From NCBI GenBank assembly GCA_002699445.1, contig PAAU01000020.1:1-64000 (forward strand): a stretch of 64,000 nucleotides of DNA, given 5' to 3'. The position numbers were made by a program, and so were the translations under genes. The stretch's first letter is position 1; each line of letters begins with the position of its first letter. The stretch is from Micrococcales bacterium (GTDB lineage: Bacteria; Actinomycetota; Actinomycetes; S36-B12; GCA-2699445). Shown here piece after piece: positions 9,536-19,098 of the stretch. Below the pieces are notes generated by a model that saw nothing but the letters and a program-made list of their open reading frames with translations, had not been told where the DNA came from and did no database searches.

Positions 9536-10128
9536 GTAGGACGGCATCAGTAGAGCGAAATACGAAAGAGAGTAAAGTCTCGATTCAGCTCGACTTGGAT
9601 GGCACTGGTACTGCTGAGGTAGAAACCGGGGTCCCGTTTTTCGACCACATGTTGGCGCAGCTTGGCAAACACGGGGGCTTTGATCTAGTGGTGCGGACCG
9701 ACGGTGATCTGGAGGTCGATGCACATCATACGGTGGAGGACACGTCGCTGGCTCTTGGACAAGCACTCCGAGAGTCGCTGGGTGACAAGCAGGGTGTCCG
9801 CCGTTACGGCGACTCTCTAGTTCCATTGGATGAAGCGCTCGTACAGTCTGCTGTTGATCTTTCCGGCCGACCCTACTTAGTGCACGAAGAACCTGAGTTA
9901 GTGGAACTAATCGGAAGCTACGACACCACTCTGACTCGACACATTTGGGAGTCCATCGTCGCTACCGCACAAATCACCCTGCATGTTCGGGTACTCAATG
10001 GCCGCAATGCCCACCATATTGTGGAAGCCCAGTTCAAGTCGGTAGCGCGTTCCTTACGAACCGCTGTGCAGCTAGATGAACGTGTGGTCGGGGTGCCAAG
10101 CACTAAGGGAACTTTGGGTGGCAGCTAA
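9532..10128 (+). CDS. hisB: Imidazoleglycerol-phosphate dehydratase
   Basis: Dehydrates imidazole glycerol phosphate to imidazole acetol phosphate. The 198-residue monofunctional form carries the metal-binding repeats FFDHM and DAHHTVEDT in the first half and the matching motifs with HIWES and [11 protein letters not shown] in the second half. No histidinol phosphatase domain is fused, as expected outside the enterobacteria. It overlaps hisC by 4 bp (ATGA) and the hisH start by 11 bp. Confidence 0.96.
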   Translation: MSRTASVERNTKESKVSIQLDLDGTGTAEVETGVPFFDHMLAQLGKHGGFDLVVRTDGDLEVDAHHTVEDTSLALGQALRESLGDKQGVRRYGDSLVPLDEALVQSAVDLSGRPYLVHEEPELVELIGSYDTTLTRHIWESIVATAQITLHVRVLNGRNAHHIVEAQFKSVARSLRTAVQLDERVVGVPSTKGTLGGS

Positions 10129-10744
10129 GCCATCCGTAGTCGTCTTCGACTACGGATTCGGAAATGTCCGTTCATGCGAAAACTCGCTTATTCGTGCGGG
10201 TGCTGATGCCACCGTTAGCAGTGACGTTGACCTAGCAGGATCTGCTGACGGACTTGTCGTTCCCGGCGTTGGTGCTTTCGCCGCCTGTATGGCTGGGTTA
10301 CGGCGAGCTGGTGGTGATGAAGTCGTAGCCAATCGGATCTCGGCCGGTCAGCCGGTATTGGGCATCTGTGTGGGGATGCAGATTATGTTCGCCAACGGGG
10401 TCGAGCATGGGGTCGACACCGCCGGGCTCGCACTGTGGTCGGGAACAGTAGAACGGCTTGCTGCACCGGTCTTGCCCCACATGGGTTGGAATACCGTCGT
10501 AGCTCCCCGGTCCAGCCAGCTTTTCGCTGGGGCGACCGAGCAGCGTTTCTATTTTGTCCATTCTTACGCAGTTCGATCTTGGTCAGAATCGTCGACCACT
10601 CGGATAACCACTGCCGAGCACGGCGAAACGTTTGTAGCTGCTGTTGAGGACGGTCCGCTATGGGCCACGCAGTTCCATCCAGAAAAATCAGGGGTGGCGG
10701 GAGCGCAACTCTTGGGCAATTGGCTCGCCGAGATCTCAAAATAG
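10118..10744 (+). CDS. hisH: Imidazole glycerol phosphate synthase, glutamine amidotransferase subunit
   Basis: Class I amidotransferase that makes ammonia from glutamine for HisF. The 208 residues include the nucleophile loop [19 protein letters not shown] and the His-Glu pair in QFHPEKS. The GTG at 10118 is chosen because the protein then begins with the expected strand [13 protein letters not shown]; an ATG at 10076 would add 14 residues inside hisB. HisF, its partner, is 1.7 kb downstream, separated by a DUF2510 gene, priA and a reverse gene. Confidence 0.94.
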   Translation: MAAKPSVVVFDYGFGNVRSCENSLIRAGADATVSSDVDLAGSADGLVVPGVGAFAACMAGLRRAGGDEVVANRISAGQPVLGICVGMQIMFANGVEHGVDTAGLALWSGTVERLAAPVLPHMGWNTVVAPRSSQLFAGATEQRFYFVHSYAVRSWSESSTTRITTAEHGETFVAAVEDGPLWATQFHPEKSGVAGAQLLGNWLAEISK

Positions 10745-10815
10745 TGGATGTTCGGCACTAATCCCGTTTGGTTTCGCTACTGTCAGCATCAGGCGTGAAA
10801 TCGGAGGTAGCAGTC

Positions 10816-11214
10816 ATGTCTAACCCCATGCCGGGCTGGTACCCGGATCCAGAAGCGCCAGAACGGCAACGTTTCTGGGACGGTAACAAGTGGACTGAGG
10901 CGCGAGCCTATCCAGTCGCGGGCGGTGATCCCAATATGCCGGGAGCGCAGCACAGCACCGCCGTTCCTGATGAAAAGCGCAAATCTAACCCGTGGGTTGT
11001 AATCGCACTGGTCGCCATTCTGGCGGCTTTGCTGTTCTTCTTCGCGTGGTTCTTCTTGCTCAGAGATAGTGGCACCACCACAGAGCCGATTACGCCCCCA
11101 ACCGCGCCAGTACCAACGCCGCCCCAGCCAACGGCGCCGGCGCCCGTACCCACAACCCCGACACCACCGGTACCTCCCACGCCCACACCCACATCCACAC
11201 CCGACGTCTCCTAG
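10816..11214 (+). CDS. DUF2510 membrane protein with Pro/Thr-rich C-terminal tail
   Basis: The 132-residue protein starts with a DUF2510 module ([10 protein letters not shown]...[10 protein letters not shown], about residues 6-32), a small actinobacterial domain seen next to membrane segments. A single transmembrane helix follows at about residues 60-82 and then about 45 residues of Pro, Thr and Val repeats that probably extend outside the cell or along the wall. The ATG at 10816 is fixed by GGAGG at 10803. It lies between hisH and priA in the same direction. Nothing links it to histidine synthesis, and its function is unknown. Confidence 0.82.
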   Translation: MSNPMPGWYPDPEAPERQRFWDGNKWTEARAYPVAGGDPNMPGAQHSTAVPDEKRKSNPWVVIALVAILAALLFFFAWFFLLRDSGTTTEPITPPTAPVPTPPQPTAPAPVPTTPTPPVPPTPTPTSTPDVS

Positions 11215-11240
11215 AGACTTCGTGCGCGAAGGCTGACCAC

Positions 11241-12011
11241 GTGAATGAGACGCTGACTCTTTTCCCCGCTGTCGACGTGGCCGACGGTCGCGCCATTCGA
11301 CTCGTTCAAGGTGCGGTGGGCACGGAATCTGACTATGGCGATCCAGTCGAGGCTGCGGAGCAATGGCAGGAACAAGGGGCGGAATGGATCCACCTCGTTG
11401 ATCTCGATGCTGCTTTCGGCCGGGGATCGAACCGGGATCTCTTAGCTAATGTCGTGGGTCGCCTAGATGTAGCGGTAGAGCTCAGCGGTGGCATCAGAGA
11501 TGATGAGTCGTTGGCAGCAGCTCTTGCGACTGGTTGCCGGCGGGTCAATTTGGGCACCGCCGCCCTGGAGTCGCCCGAGTGGTGTGCCAAGGTGATCGCG
11601 GAACATGGAGACCAAATCGCTGTTGGGTTGGACGTTCGAGGTACGACCCTGTCAGCTCGAGGTTGGACGCGCGATGGCGGCGAGTTATTTGAGACGCTGG
11701 CGCGACTCGACGCCGAAGGCTGTGCCCGATACGTGGTCACCGATGTGGCTCGCGACGGCACCCTCGAGGGCCCCAATCTGGATCTACTGAATTCAGTCTG
11801 CGAAGCGACAAACCGACCGGTCGTGGCATCGGGAGGAGTGGGCAGCTTAGGTGATTTGCATTCGCTGGCGGAACTGATTCCGGTCGGGCTAGAGGGCGCC
11901 ATCATCGGTAAAGCCTTGTATTCGGGAGCGTTTACTTTGCCGGAAGCAATCGTTGCGGCCGAGCCGCGTCATAGCTATGTTCGACCGCAAGATTACAGCG
12001 GGACCGATTAG
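11241..12011 (+). CDS. priA: Bifunctional ProFAR isomerase / phosphoribosylanthranilate isomerase (PriA, HisA/TrpF)
   Basis: TIM-barrel isomerase that in actinobacteria performs both the HisA step of histidine synthesis and the TrpF step of tryptophan synthesis. The 256-residue protein closely follows actinobacterial PriA: FPAVDV with the catalytic Asp near the N-terminus, [42 protein letters not shown] with the second catalytic Asp, and an ARGWTRDGG loop matching the Arg/Trp loop that lets PriA switch substrates. The absence of trpF from an otherwise trp-rich window supports dual use. The C-terminal 15 residues extend past the usual end and overlap the opposing gene by 4 bp. Starts at GTG 11241. 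Confidence 0.93.
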   Translation: MNETLTLFPAVDVADGRAIRLVQGAVGTESDYGDPVEAAEQWQEQGAEWIHLVDLDAAFGRGSNRDLLANVVGRLDVAVELSGGIRDDESLAAALATGCRRVNLGTAALESPEWCAKVIAEHGDQIAVGLDVRGTTLSARGWTRDGGELFETLARLDAEGCARYVVTDVARDGTLEGPNLDLLNSVCEATNRPVVASGGVGSLGDLHSLAELIPVGLEGAIIGKALYSGAFTLPEAIVAAEPRHSYVRPQDYSGTD

Positions 12012-12436
12012 CTTCTGCTTCCTCGAGTGGGGTACGACTCAACCGGCGCGGGATTAGTTATTCGAATGGCGACCGGCTTGCCCGTGGCGCGACCACGAGC
12101 CATCATCATGCTACGTAAAAAGGGGTAACGGAACCCGTATCGTCGCCGAATCAGTGCACTGACTCTGCGAACCACATCAGGATCGTCGCTTACCTCTGCA
12201 GTCGCGGTAGAGAGCCCACCCTGCAATCGACCGCGGCCATCGCTGGGCCCTACCTCGATTTTCGGGTTCTTACGGATTCGTTTCACCTTGCCGGAACCGC
12301 TGTGTGTCAGCACGTAGATGGCTTCGCCCTCACGAGAAATCCATACGCAGGTGCTCACACCACTGCCGTCAGCCCGGTAACTGGTCAGGGCGACATGCCG
12401 GGCGGCCGCGAGACGATCTAGGTCGGGGTTCCCCAT
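12008..12436 (-). CDS. PPOX-class flavin/F420-dependent oxidoreductase-like protein
   Basis: A 142-residue split beta-barrel protein of the pyridoxamine 5'-phosphate oxidase-like superfamily, the small actinobacterial type that often binds F420 or FMN (cf. TIGR03666). Visible hallmarks are the beta-hairpin pattern [22 protein letters not shown], the [12 protein letters not shown] segment and a C-terminal AIRI strand. Cofactor and substrate cannot be assigned. It is convergent with priA (4-bp overlap) and divergent from hisF by 33 bp, so the two promoters must be packed back to back. Confidence 0.8.
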   Translation of the reverse strand: MGNPDLDRLAAARHVALTSYRADGSGVSTCVWISREGEAIYVLTHSGSGKVKRIRKNPKIEVGPSDGRGRLQGGLSTATAEVSDDPDVVRRVSALIRRRYGFRYPFLRSMMMARGRATGKPVAIRITNPAPVESYPTRGSRS

Positions 12437-12444
12437 GTGACGTT

Positions 12445-12463
12445 ACTTTACGCCCCTTAGCCT
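12445..12463. promoter_or_regulatory. Back-to-back -10 boxes for hisF (+) and the PPOX gene (-)
   Basis: On the + strand TAGCCT (12458-12463) is at -12 to -7 of the hisF GTG. On the - strand TAAAGT (12445-12450 complement) ends 8 bp before the PPOX-gene ATG. The whole divergent intergenic gap is only 33 bp, so both genes probably yield leaderless or nearly leaderless mRNAs. Confidence 0.4.
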
Positions 12464-12469
12464 AGAAGT

Positions 12470-13255
12470 GTGTCGTTAGCGGTTCGCGTGATTCCTTGTC
12501 TGGATGTGGATGCCGGTCGTGTAGTTAAGGGCATTAACTTCCGAGACCTTCGTGATGCGGGGGACCCCGTAGAGCTTGCTTCGCGGTACAGCTCTCGTGG
12601 TGCGGATGAACTCATTTTTCTCGATATCACGGCTAGCTCCTCCCAAAGGGACACCATGTTTGAAGTTGTCTCGCGGACAGCGGCTGAAGTTTTCATCCCG
12701 CTCACGGTAGGCGGCGGCGTCCGTAGTGTGGCCGACTTTGAGCTACTGCTGCGCGCCGGTGCAGATAAGGTAGGTGTCAATACTGCAGCGGTCGGTCGAC
12801 CGGAGCTGATTGCCGAGGCCGCCCAGCGTTTTGGATCACAATGCGTTGTAGTTTCGGTGGATGCTCGCCGCGCTCCGGCAATGAGCAGTGGTTTCGAGGT
12901 GACCACGCACGGTGGCCGTCGAGGTGCGGGCATGGACGCCCTTACTTGGCTGGCGCATGCCGCTGAGCTAGGGGCCGGTGAGATTTTGCTGAACTCGATG
13001 GATGCTGATGGCACCGAAAACGGGTTTGACGCGGAGATGATCACAGCTGCCAGAGAACTCGTCTCGGTGCCTCTGATTGCTAGTGGTGGTGCCGGAGCCG
13101 CGGCAGATTTTCCGCTCGCGGTGGCGGCAGGCGCCGACGCAGTCCTGGCCGCAAGTGTCTTCCATTTTGGTCAGGTCAGTATCGATGAAGTGAAACAAGA
13201 ACTTGCCGAGGCCGGCTATCCGGTTCGCCGGGTGCCTTCGACCCACGGTCACTGA
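12470..13255 (+). CDS. hisF: Imidazole glycerol phosphate synthase, cyclase subunit
   Basis: TIM-barrel cyclase that combines PRFAR with ammonia from HisH to give imidazole glycerol phosphate and AICAR. The 261 residues contain [15 protein letters not shown] with the first catalytic Asp, VGGGVRS, the second catalytic Asp in SVDARR, and LNSMDADGT and ASGGAG phosphate-binding loops. The GTG start at 12470 has TAGCCT at -12 to -7. It faces the TIGR03085 gene tail to tail with 5 bp between. Confidence 0.96.
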   Translation: MSLAVRVIPCLDVDAGRVVKGINFRDLRDAGDPVELASRYSSRGADELIFLDITASSSQRDTMFEVVSRTAAEVFIPLTVGGGVRSVADFELLLRAGADKVGVNTAAVGRPELIAEAAQRFGSQCVVVSVDARRAPAMSSGFEVTTHGGRRGAGMDALTWLAHAAELGAGEILLNSMDADGTENGFDAEMITAARELVSVPLIASGGAGAAADFPLAVAAGADAVLAASVFHFGQVSIDEVKQELAEAGYPVRRVPSTHGH

Positions 13256-13260
13256 ATGGC

Positions 13261-13932
13261 TCAGTCGCTGTCAAGGTGGAGATGATCGTCCTGGGTTCCG
13301 GTCATTGCCTCTCGAAATGCAGCGACGGCAGCGTCGGTTCCGTCGTAACTGACTTTGGTTTCTCGACGCCCCATGGCGACGAGGACCAGTTCGCCGGGGC
13401 TGCCCGTGATAGTGATCATCGGATCGCCGCCTTTGGCTTTATGTTGAGAGCCGTTCCCGTCGTTTCGGACGAGAGTCACACCGCCGGGAACGCCGTTGAA
13501 CCATACGCGGCCCTGGAGTCGAAGCCGGTCCCAGATGAAGTCCTGCAAGTCTTCGGATAACTCGCGAGGCTGCCAGTCAGCTGTTCCTCTACGAACATCC
13601 TCGTGGTGGACGTAGTACTCCAGCGTATTGAGTTGTCCGTCCATCCAGGGCATGCGGAAAGCAGACCAAATCGGTGGGCCACTGCGGACCAATCCGACCA
13701 GTTTTTCGTAGTCTTGCGACGCCGCATCGGATTCAACTTTCTCCGTCCAAGCAGCCAGCGGCCCCCCTAGTCGACCAAAGGCCGTGTCGGGGCGGCCTTC
13801 CCGCACTACTAGGTGTGCAGCTAGTTCGCGAGTGGTCCAGTCATCACATTGTGTGTGTTGTTTAGGACCGACCGAAGTAAGGAGATCGCAGAGCGCTGCT
13901 CGCTCATGTCGGGACAGATCTATGGCGGACAC
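13261..13932 (-). CDS. TIGR03085/DinB-like family protein (mycothiol-dependent maleylpyruvate isomerase fold)
   Basis: The first half matches the DinB-type four-helix bundle of the actinobacterial TIGR03085 group: [35 protein letters not shown], and a [10 protein letters not shown] segment whose His residues are probable metal ligands. Relatives are thought to use mycothiol and a divalent metal, but substrate is unknown here. The frame is open to GTG 13974; I choose GTG 13932 because the protein then starts as family members do and TACGAT lies at exactly -12 to -7. This gives 223 residues. It is divergent from hisI. Confidence 0.8.
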   Translation of the reverse strand: MSAIDLSRHERAALCDLLTSVGPKQHTQCDDWTTRELAAHLVVREGRPDTAFGRLGGPLAAWTEKVESDAASQDYEKLVGLVRSGPPIWSAFRMPWMDGQLNTLEYYVHHEDVRRGTADWQPRELSEDLQDFIWDRLRLQGRVWFNGVPGGVTLVRNDGNGSQHKAKGGDPMITITGSPGELVLVAMGRRETKVSYDGTDAAVAAFREAMTGTQDDHLHLDSD

Positions 13933-13938
13933 AGTGTC

Positions 13939-13944
13939 ATCGTA
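13939..13944 (-). promoter_or_regulatory. Candidate -10 box for the TIGR03085-family gene
   Basis: Read on the minus strand the hexamer is TACGAT, six bases before the GTG at 13932. This supports a leaderless mRNA and the shorter start. Confidence 0.4.
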
Positions 13945-14001
13945 TGGAGTCACACCACACAGGTGAAACACCACCCCGGGTTAGGACGGCACAATAGACT
14001 T

Positions 14002-14358
14002 ATGTCGCAACTAAGTGAGTTCATGAGTCGGGCTAGGTTTAATGCCGATGGCCTCATTCCGGCCATCGCTCAGGATCGAGAAACTGATGAGGTGCTCATG
14101 CTCGCTTGGATGGATGCGGATGCATTGAGGCGCACTCTGGACACGGGCCAAGCTACCTATTTCAGCCGTAGTCGCCAAGAACAGTGGATCAAAGGCGAAA
14201 CCTCGGGAAACACTCAAGAGGTGCTCTCGGTCCGACTCGACTGTGATGGCGATACTGTGCTGCTAGCGGTAAACCAGACTGGTCCGGCTTGTCACACGGG
14301 CCAACGTAGTTGCTTCGACAATGGGCCGTCAGTCGTGCCAGTCGAGGATGTGTCATGA
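14002..14358 (+). CDS. hisI: Phosphoribosyl-AMP cyclohydrolase
   Basis: Zinc/magnesium hydrolase opening the adenine ring of PR-AMP, third step of histidine synthesis. The 118 residues show [27 protein letters not shown], the CDxD metal motif as LDCDGD, and [12 protein letters not shown] with catalytic Cys and His. It is monofunctional; the partner HisE is encoded separately at 59.1 kb. The ATG at 14002 has CACAAT at -12 to -7 and no ribosome site, so leaderless start is plausible though the hexamer lacks the first T. Its stop overlaps trpE by 4 bp. Confidence 0.95.
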   Translation: MSQLSEFMSRARFNADGLIPAIAQDRETDEVLMLAWMDADALRRTLDTGQATYFSRSRQEQWIKGETSGNTQEVLSVRLDCDGDTVLLAVNQTGPACHTGQRSCFDNGPSVVPVEDVS

Positions 14359-15920
14359 GTTACGAATACGGCATCGTTTATCCCGATGCCGACAGTTTTG
14401 CTGCGATGGCGAAAGAGCGGCAAGTCATTCCCGTCTTTCGGACTCTGCTAGCAGATGACCACACCGCGATTTCTCTATATCGGGCACTAGCTCAGGAACG
14501 ACCAGGATCATTCCTTTTGGAATCAGCCGAAGCGGGGAAGGCTTGGTCTCGTTACTCCTTTATCGGAGTTCGTAGTGCAGCCATGTTGACGGCGGATGAC
14601 GGTCGTGCTCGTTGGTTGGGGCAACCTCCAACGGGGATACCGACCACTGGTCTGGCTGTGGAGGTACTGCGTGACACGATCGCGGCTCTGGCCACTCCCA
14701 CGATCGAGGGATTGCCACCTTTCACGTCCGGGATGGTCGGTTACATCTCCTACGATGCCGTTCGACGCTGGGAAAGACTTCCGGACAATAACCCTGACGA
14801 GGTGACGCTTCCGGAGTTGGCGATGTTGCTGGCTACCGATGTCGCCGTCTTGGATCACATGACCGGCACTGTCTGGTTGGTAGCTAATGCAATCAATTTC
14901 GATGGTGCCCCGGAACGCTCTGAACGAGCCTACGCAGACGCATTGGTCAGGCTAGATCGGATGACCGCCGATTTGACTGAGCCTCGGTCTGCCCAAGCGG
15001 CCACGATGGACGTATCGGTACAGCAGATTTCTCGATCGCGAACCGAACCCGACGACTACTTGGCAGCGGTCGAGGTTGCCCGCGAGCATATTGAGGCAGG
15101 AGATGCGTTCCAAATTGTCTTGTCACAGCGCTTCGATATCGACTGCCCGGCGAGTGCGCTTGATGTCTATCGGGTGCTGCGAACGAGTAATCCGAGTCCG
15201 TACATGTACCTACTTCGACTGCCCAAAGTTGATGCCACTGACCTGGAGTCGGAAGTCGGATTTGATGTAGTGGGATGCTCGCCAGAGGCATTGGTGACGG
15301 TCCGGGATGGTCGTTGCATGATGCACCCGATTGCGGGAACACGGCCGCGAAGTGTTGACCCAGAGGTGGATTCGGCCAATGCCGATGAGTTGTTGGCCGA
15401 CGAAAAAGAACGCGCTGAGCACTTGATGCTCGTGGATTTGGGCCGAAATGATCTGGGGAGAGTGTGTGTCCCTGGTTCCGTTGAAGTTGTCGAGTTCATG
15501 CAGATCGAACGGTATAGCCACGTCATGCATTTGGTTTCTACAGTCGTGGGTGAGGTAACACCTGGACGCACCGCTTACGACGTGCTTGCGGCGACTTTCC
15601 CCGCAGGAACACTGTCAGGTGCGCCAAAAGTGCGCGCGATGGAGCTCATCGATGAACTCGAGCCAGTGAAGCGTGGACTCTATGGCGGGGCAGTCGGGTA
15701 CTTCGATTTTGATGGTGGCTTGGATACCGCTATTGCCATTCGCACGGCGGTTATTAGAGATGGCGTAGCCCACGTTCAGGCTGGTGCCGGCCTGGTTGCG
15801 GACTCGAATCCACGCCATGAGTTTGAGGAATGTCGCCACAAGGCGGCCGCAGTGCTGAAAGCGGTGGCAATCGCCAGTACCATGACATCAACGGAAGGGC
15901 TGCAGCTAGATGAGCACTAA
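14355..15920 (+). CDS. trpE: Anthranilate synthase component I
   Basis: Makes anthranilate from chorismate and ammonia or glutamine, the first step to tryptophan. The 521-residue protein has the N-terminal LLESAE motif of the Trp feedback site and the chorismate-binding C-terminal half with [37 protein letters not shown] and [11 protein letters not shown]. The ATG at 14355 overlaps the hisI stop (ATGA), so hisI and trpE share a transcript. No trpG or trpD follows; these must be elsewhere. No Trp-rich leader peptide precedes it. Confidence 0.96.
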   Translation: MSYEYGIVYPDADSFAAMAKERQVIPVFRTLLADDHTAISLYRALAQERPGSFLLESAEAGKAWSRYSFIGVRSAAMLTADDGRARWLGQPPTGIPTTGLAVEVLRDTIAALATPTIEGLPPFTSGMVGYISYDAVRRWERLPDNNPDEVTLPELAMLLATDVAVLDHMTGTVWLVANAINFDGAPERSERAYADALVRLDRMTADLTEPRSAQAATMDVSVQQISRSRTEPDDYLAAVEVAREHIEAGDAFQIVLSQRFDIDCPASALDVYRVLRTSNPSPYMYLLRLPKVDATDLESEVGFDVVGCSPEALVTVRDGRCMMHPIAGTRPRSVDPEVDSANADELLADEKERAEHLMLVDLGRNDLGRVCVPGSVEVVEFMQIERYSHVMHLVSTVVGEVTPGRTAYDVLAATFPAGTLSGAPKVRAMELIDELEPVKRGLYGGAVGYFDFDGGLDTAIAIRTAVIRDGVAHVQAGAGLVADSNPRHEFEECRHKAAAVLKAVAIASTMTSTEGLQLDEH

Positions 15921-16107
15921 CCACGGAAACACTCCGGCGGCGTGGACTGCCAGTATCGTCATCATGTTGGCTTTCCTCATCGGGACCATCGCGGTGGTTA
16001 TCGCGAACTGGCCGATGTTTTGGATCGGGGGCGTCGGTCTCGGTATCGCTGGCATTGTCGCTAGCTGGGTGATGTCCATGATGGGTATGGGCAAAGCCCG
16101 AGCCTGA
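15910..16107 (+). CDS. HGxxPAAW-motif small two-helix membrane protein
   Basis: A 65-residue protein with the motif HGNTPAAWTA near the N-terminus and two hydrophobic helices (about residues 15-33 and 38-55), ending in a Met-rich tail and basic residues. Proteins with an HGxxPAAW motif are repeatedly found between trpE and trpC in actinobacteria, matching this location. Function is unknown; a role in the Trp pathway is suggested only by neighbourhood. The ATG overlaps the trpE end by 11 bp. Confidence 0.85.
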   Translation: MSTNHGNTPAAWTASIVIMLAFLIGTIAVVIANWPMFWIGGVGLGIAGIVASWVMSMMGMGKARA

Positions 16108-16115
16108 CGGCTGGC

Positions 16116-16826
16116 GTGACTGAATCACCGGTGCGCGGCACCGTTCTCGTCGTAGAGGATGAGCCAGCGATAGCGGATGTTGTCGCCATGTACCTTCGAC
16201 GAGACGGTTTCGAAGCCGTATTAGTAAATGATGGAGCCGTCGCGTTAAGTGCTGTTCGCGAGCATTCACCGGTAGCAATCGTGTTGGATGTAGGGCTCCC
16301 ATCCTTGGATGGCACTGAGGTGTGCCGTCAGCTGCGAGCTAATGGTGATTGGACTCCGGTCCTCTTTTGCACCGCCCGTGATGACGAAATAGATAGAGTT
16401 CTCGGTCTGGAGCTGGGCGGTGATGACTACGTCACCAAACCGTTTAGTCCGCGAGAACTTGTTGCGCGCGTCAAAGCGGCGGTTCGACGAGCAGCAGGTC
16501 CCGCCACCGTCGCCGAAGTTGGGCGGGTTCGGGTGGATGCCGACGCCCGACGATGCTGGGTCGACGGGACGGAGATTGCCCTAACGGCTACCGAGTTTGA
16601 TCTGTTGAACTATCTCCTGGCGCGAACGGGTCGGGTAGTGGCGCGAGGCGAGTTATTGGGCGAAATTTGGGGGTATCCGGAGTCCGTTGGTACGAGAACG
16701 GTCGACGTCCACATTGCGCAACTGCGAGCAAAACTCGGTGACGCTAGCCCCATTCATACAGTTCGTGGTGTTGGCTACACGATCCGTCCACCGGAATCTG
16801 GGAGTTCTGAGCTCGGCGATGCCTAG
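16116..16826 (+). CDS. OmpR-family response regulator
   Basis: Two-component transcription factor of 236 residues. The receiver domain (about 8-120) has the acidic pair EDE at 14-16, the phospho-acceptor Asp at residue 58 in VLDVGLP, and the conserved Lys in VTKPF. The C-terminal winged helix (about 135-228) ends with TRTVDVHIAQLRAKLGD and TVRGVGYTI, typical of OmpR/PhoB. It is followed by its kinase with an 8-bp overlap. The pair sits inside the trp cluster; targets are unknown. The N-terminal GTG at 16116 follows the small membrane gene by 8 bp, so readthrough from trpE is likely. Confidence 0.93.
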   Translation: MTESPVRGTVLVVEDEPAIADVVAMYLRRDGFEAVLVNDGAVALSAVREHSPVAIVLDVGLPSLDGTEVCRQLRANGDWTPVLFCTARDDEIDRVLGLELGGDDYVTKPFSPRELVARVKAAVRRAAGPATVAEVGRVRVDADARRCWVDGTEIALTATEFDLLNYLLARTGRVVARGELLGEIWGYPESVGTRTVDVHIAQLRAKLGDASPIHTVRGVGYTIRPPESGSSELGDA

Positions 16827-18192
16827 GTCCCGAAATCGTTTCAATAGTCTGACTGCCCGCATCGTGGGTCTAACAGTCTTAGTCGCAGTGATCGCCACGG
16901 CTGTTACGGCGCTAGTCGCGTTTCCACTTATCAGCCAAGGGGCGCAAGCCCAGGCGGAGTCTGAACTTAATCGAGTAGCAGATGTCTCCCAGGCGGCCTT
17001 GCGGTCACCTGTCGATACCGAAGCAGTTACTCGGTTGCGAGATGAGTTAGAGACTGCTGGAATAACTGCTTTCATCATCGGCTCTCGCCTCACGCCGGTC
17101 CCAGGATTAGATATTTCCGTGCAAGAGGAAATCTTGCGGGGGCGGTCCATCTCAGGGACTGCCACCGTATCTGGTTCCGAGGTGATGGTTGCTGGCAGGC
17201 CGTTGCAAGGCGGCCTGGGGTTGGTGCTTCTGGCGCCAGCAGATGCTGGCGAACTTGCCGGAGATAATCTTCGGACTGTGCTCGTCGCCTTGCTGGTGGG
17301 ATTAGCTGTTGCTGTGGTGATCGGTCTGCTGGCCGCAAGACGACTAACTCGACCACTTCGACGTGCGGCTCAAGCAGCGGAACGGTTGTCTACTGGTGAG
17401 CGTGAAGTGCGACTCGACTCAAGTGGTCCTGATGAAATATCCGATATCGCGGTCTCGCTGAATCAACTAGGGGACTCACTGGCACTAAGCGAAGGAAGAC
17501 AGCGAGATTTCTTGCTTTCGGTCTCTCACGAGTTACGGACTCCGCTGACCGCGATCCGTGGCTACGCCGAAGCCCTCTCGGACGGTTTGGTTAGCGACCC
17601 ACCTGAAGTCGGTAGTGCGGTTGTCGGCGAGACCCGTCGCTTGGAAAGACTGGTCGCAGATTTGCTCGATCTGGCTCGTCTGGGTGCAGTCGATATGTCT
17701 ATCGAGCTAACTGAAACAGATCTCAGCGATTTAGTGAATCAGACGGCTCAGGCGTGGTCTGGTCGTTTTGATCAGGCAGGAGTTTTGTTGCGGCTGGAAG
17801 TTCCCGAAGAACCGGTCGTCGTACGCGCCGATCCGGAACGAGTGCGCCAGATCTTGGACAACCTCATCGAGAACGCTCTTAGAATGACGCCGGAAGGACA
17901 GCCAGTCGTTCTTGCCATCACCCGGGCCGGTCAGTACGGCGCCCTCTCGGTGCGAGATGGTGGCGTGGGCTTGACGAAGGATGACATGGCGGTTGCTTTC
18001 GAACCCGCCGCCCTTTTTAGTCGTTACCAAGGTGTACGCAAGGTCGGTACCGGGGTTGGGTTAGCCCTAGTAGGTCGGTTGGCGGATCGCATGGCGGGGG
18101 TTGCTCAGGTGTGGGCGGCTCCGGAAGGTGGAGCTGCTTTTGGGGTCTGGCTGCCACTGGCCTCGGTAGCAGTCAGTGCTCGTCCGGAGTGA
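16819..18192 (+). CDS. Membrane sensor histidine kinase
   Basis: 457-residue kinase partner of the preceding regulator. Transmembrane helix 1 lies at about 12-37 and helix 2 at about 153-173, enclosing a sensor region of about 115 residues with no recognised domain and no cysteines. A HAMP domain follows (about 174-225), then the dimerisation/H-box with phospho-acceptor His237 in SVSHELRTPL, and the ATPase domain with NLIENALR, RDGGVGL and GTGVGLALV. The true start is ATG 16819; the long frame from 16687 lies inside the regulator gene. Ligand unknown. Confidence 0.92.
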   Translation: MPRSRNRFNSLTARIVGLTVLVAVIATAVTALVAFPLISQGAQAQAESELNRVADVSQAALRSPVDTEAVTRLRDELETAGITAFIIGSRLTPVPGLDISVQEEILRGRSISGTATVSGSEVMVAGRPLQGGLGLVLLAPADAGELAGDNLRTVLVALLVGLAVAVVIGLLAARRLTRPLRRAAQAAERLSTGEREVRLDSSGPDEISDIAVSLNQLGDSLALSEGRQRDFLLSVSHELRTPLTAIRGYAEALSDGLVSDPPEVGSAVVGETRRLERLVADLLDLARLGAVDMSIELTETDLSDLVNQTAQAWSGRFDQAGVLLRLEVPEEPVVVRADPERVRQILDNLIENALRMTPEGQPVVLAITRAGQYGALSVRDGGVGLTKDDMAVAFEPAALFSRYQGVRKVGTGVGLALVGRLADRMAGVAQVWAAPEGGAAFGVWLPLASVAVSARPE

Positions 18193-18202
18193 TCAAAACA
18201 GT

Positions 18203-18251
18203 ACCTGCAGGTGGACCCCGCGGTTGGGGTCTTGGTCCGGCTCGCTACTGT
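18203..18251 (+). promoter_or_regulatory. Palindrome, hairpin and possible promoter upstream of trpC
   Basis: Between the kinase gene and trpC are a perfect 10-bp palindrome ACCTGCAGGT (18203-18212), a 6-bp hairpin GACCCC/GGGGTC with a 6-base loop (18214-18231), and a possible promoter TTGGGG (18224-18229), 16-bp spacer, TACTGT (18246-18251). The hairpin has no T-run, so it could be an actinobacterial-type terminator or an operator overlapping the -35. Confidence 0.35.
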
Positions 18252-18296
18252 GAGGCGCACACTAGGCATTAACCCAAGTTCCCGGGGAGGCCACCA

Positions 18297-19097
18297 ATGA
18301 CGGTTCTGGACGATATTCTCGCGGGTGCCCGCGAGGATGTTGAACTGCGCATGGCGGAAACTCCTCTCGAAGTCTTGAAAAATCGTGCTGCGCAACAGGA
18401 CCGCCCCCGTGACTGTATTTCGGCACTGCGAGATGGCGGGGTCCAAGTCATCGCGGAGGTAAAGCGAGCGAGCCCAAGTGGGGGAGTCCTGGCCGATATT
18501 CCTGATCCTGCCGCGCTGGCCCAGCGCTACGAAGCCGGTGGTGCTCACATGATCAGTGTGCTCACAGAGCAGCGTAGATTTGATGGTTCGTTAGCTGATC
18601 TAGCAGCAGTCCGGGCCGCCGTGGACATCCCGGTACTGCGAAAAGACTTCGTGGTGACTTCATACCAGTTGTGGGAAGCCCGAGCCTACGGTGCCGATGC
18701 GGTGCTCCTTATTGTTGCCGCTCTGGAGCAAGACGCGTTGGTCAGCTTGATCGAACGAACCCGATCACTGGGGATGGTGCCACTTGTTGAGGTCCATGAC
18801 GTGTGGGAAGTGGAAAGAGCAGTAGCTGCTGGTGCCGAACTCATCGGGGTGAATGCTCGTAATCTCAAGACGCTGAACGTAGACCCCGGGGTCTTCGCCA
18901 CAGTCGCGCCAGCCATACCGCCAGCATGTCTCAAGGTGGCCGAGTCAGGCATCAAAAGCACCAGAGACCTGCTTTCCTACGCCCATGAGGGTGCGGATGC
19001 GGTGCTGGTCGGTGAATCGTTAGTAACGCAAGGTGATCCTGAAGCTGCAGTGCACGAGCTTGTGACGGCAGGTGCGCACCCATCGCACGGAGGTTAG
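18297..19097 (+). CDS. trpC: Indole-3-glycerol phosphate synthase
   Basis: Closes the indole ring from CdRP, the fourth step to tryptophan. The 266-residue monofunctional TIM barrel has [12 protein letters not shown] with the catalytic Lys, [33 protein letters not shown] and AESGI, all family signatures. ATG 18297 has a GGGGAGG ribosome site. There is no fused TrpF domain, in agreement with the use of PriA for that step. trpB follows after 1 bp. Confidence 0.97.
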   Translation: MTVLDDILAGAREDVELRMAETPLEVLKNRAAQQDRPRDCISALRDGGVQVIAEVKRASPSGGVLADIPDPAALAQRYEAGGAHMISVLTEQRRFDGSLADLAAVRAAVDIPVLRKDFVVTSYQLWEARAYGADAVLLIVAALEQDALVSLIERTRSLGMVPLVEVHDVWEVERAVAAGAELIGVNARNLKTLNVDPGVFATVAPAIPPACLKVAESGIKSTRDLLSYAHEGADAVLVGESLVTQGDPEAAVHELVTAGAHPSHGG

Positions 19098-19098
19098 C

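Noticed and set aside
13933-13974. GTG 13974 as start of the TIGR03085 gene
   Set aside because: Adds 14 atypical residues, whereas GTG 13932 gives a family-like start and a perfectly placed TACGAT box. Not fully excluded.
14360-14400. Trp leader-peptide attenuator for trpE or trpC
   Set aside because: trpE overlaps hisI directly, and the gap before trpC holds no short ORF with Trp codons.
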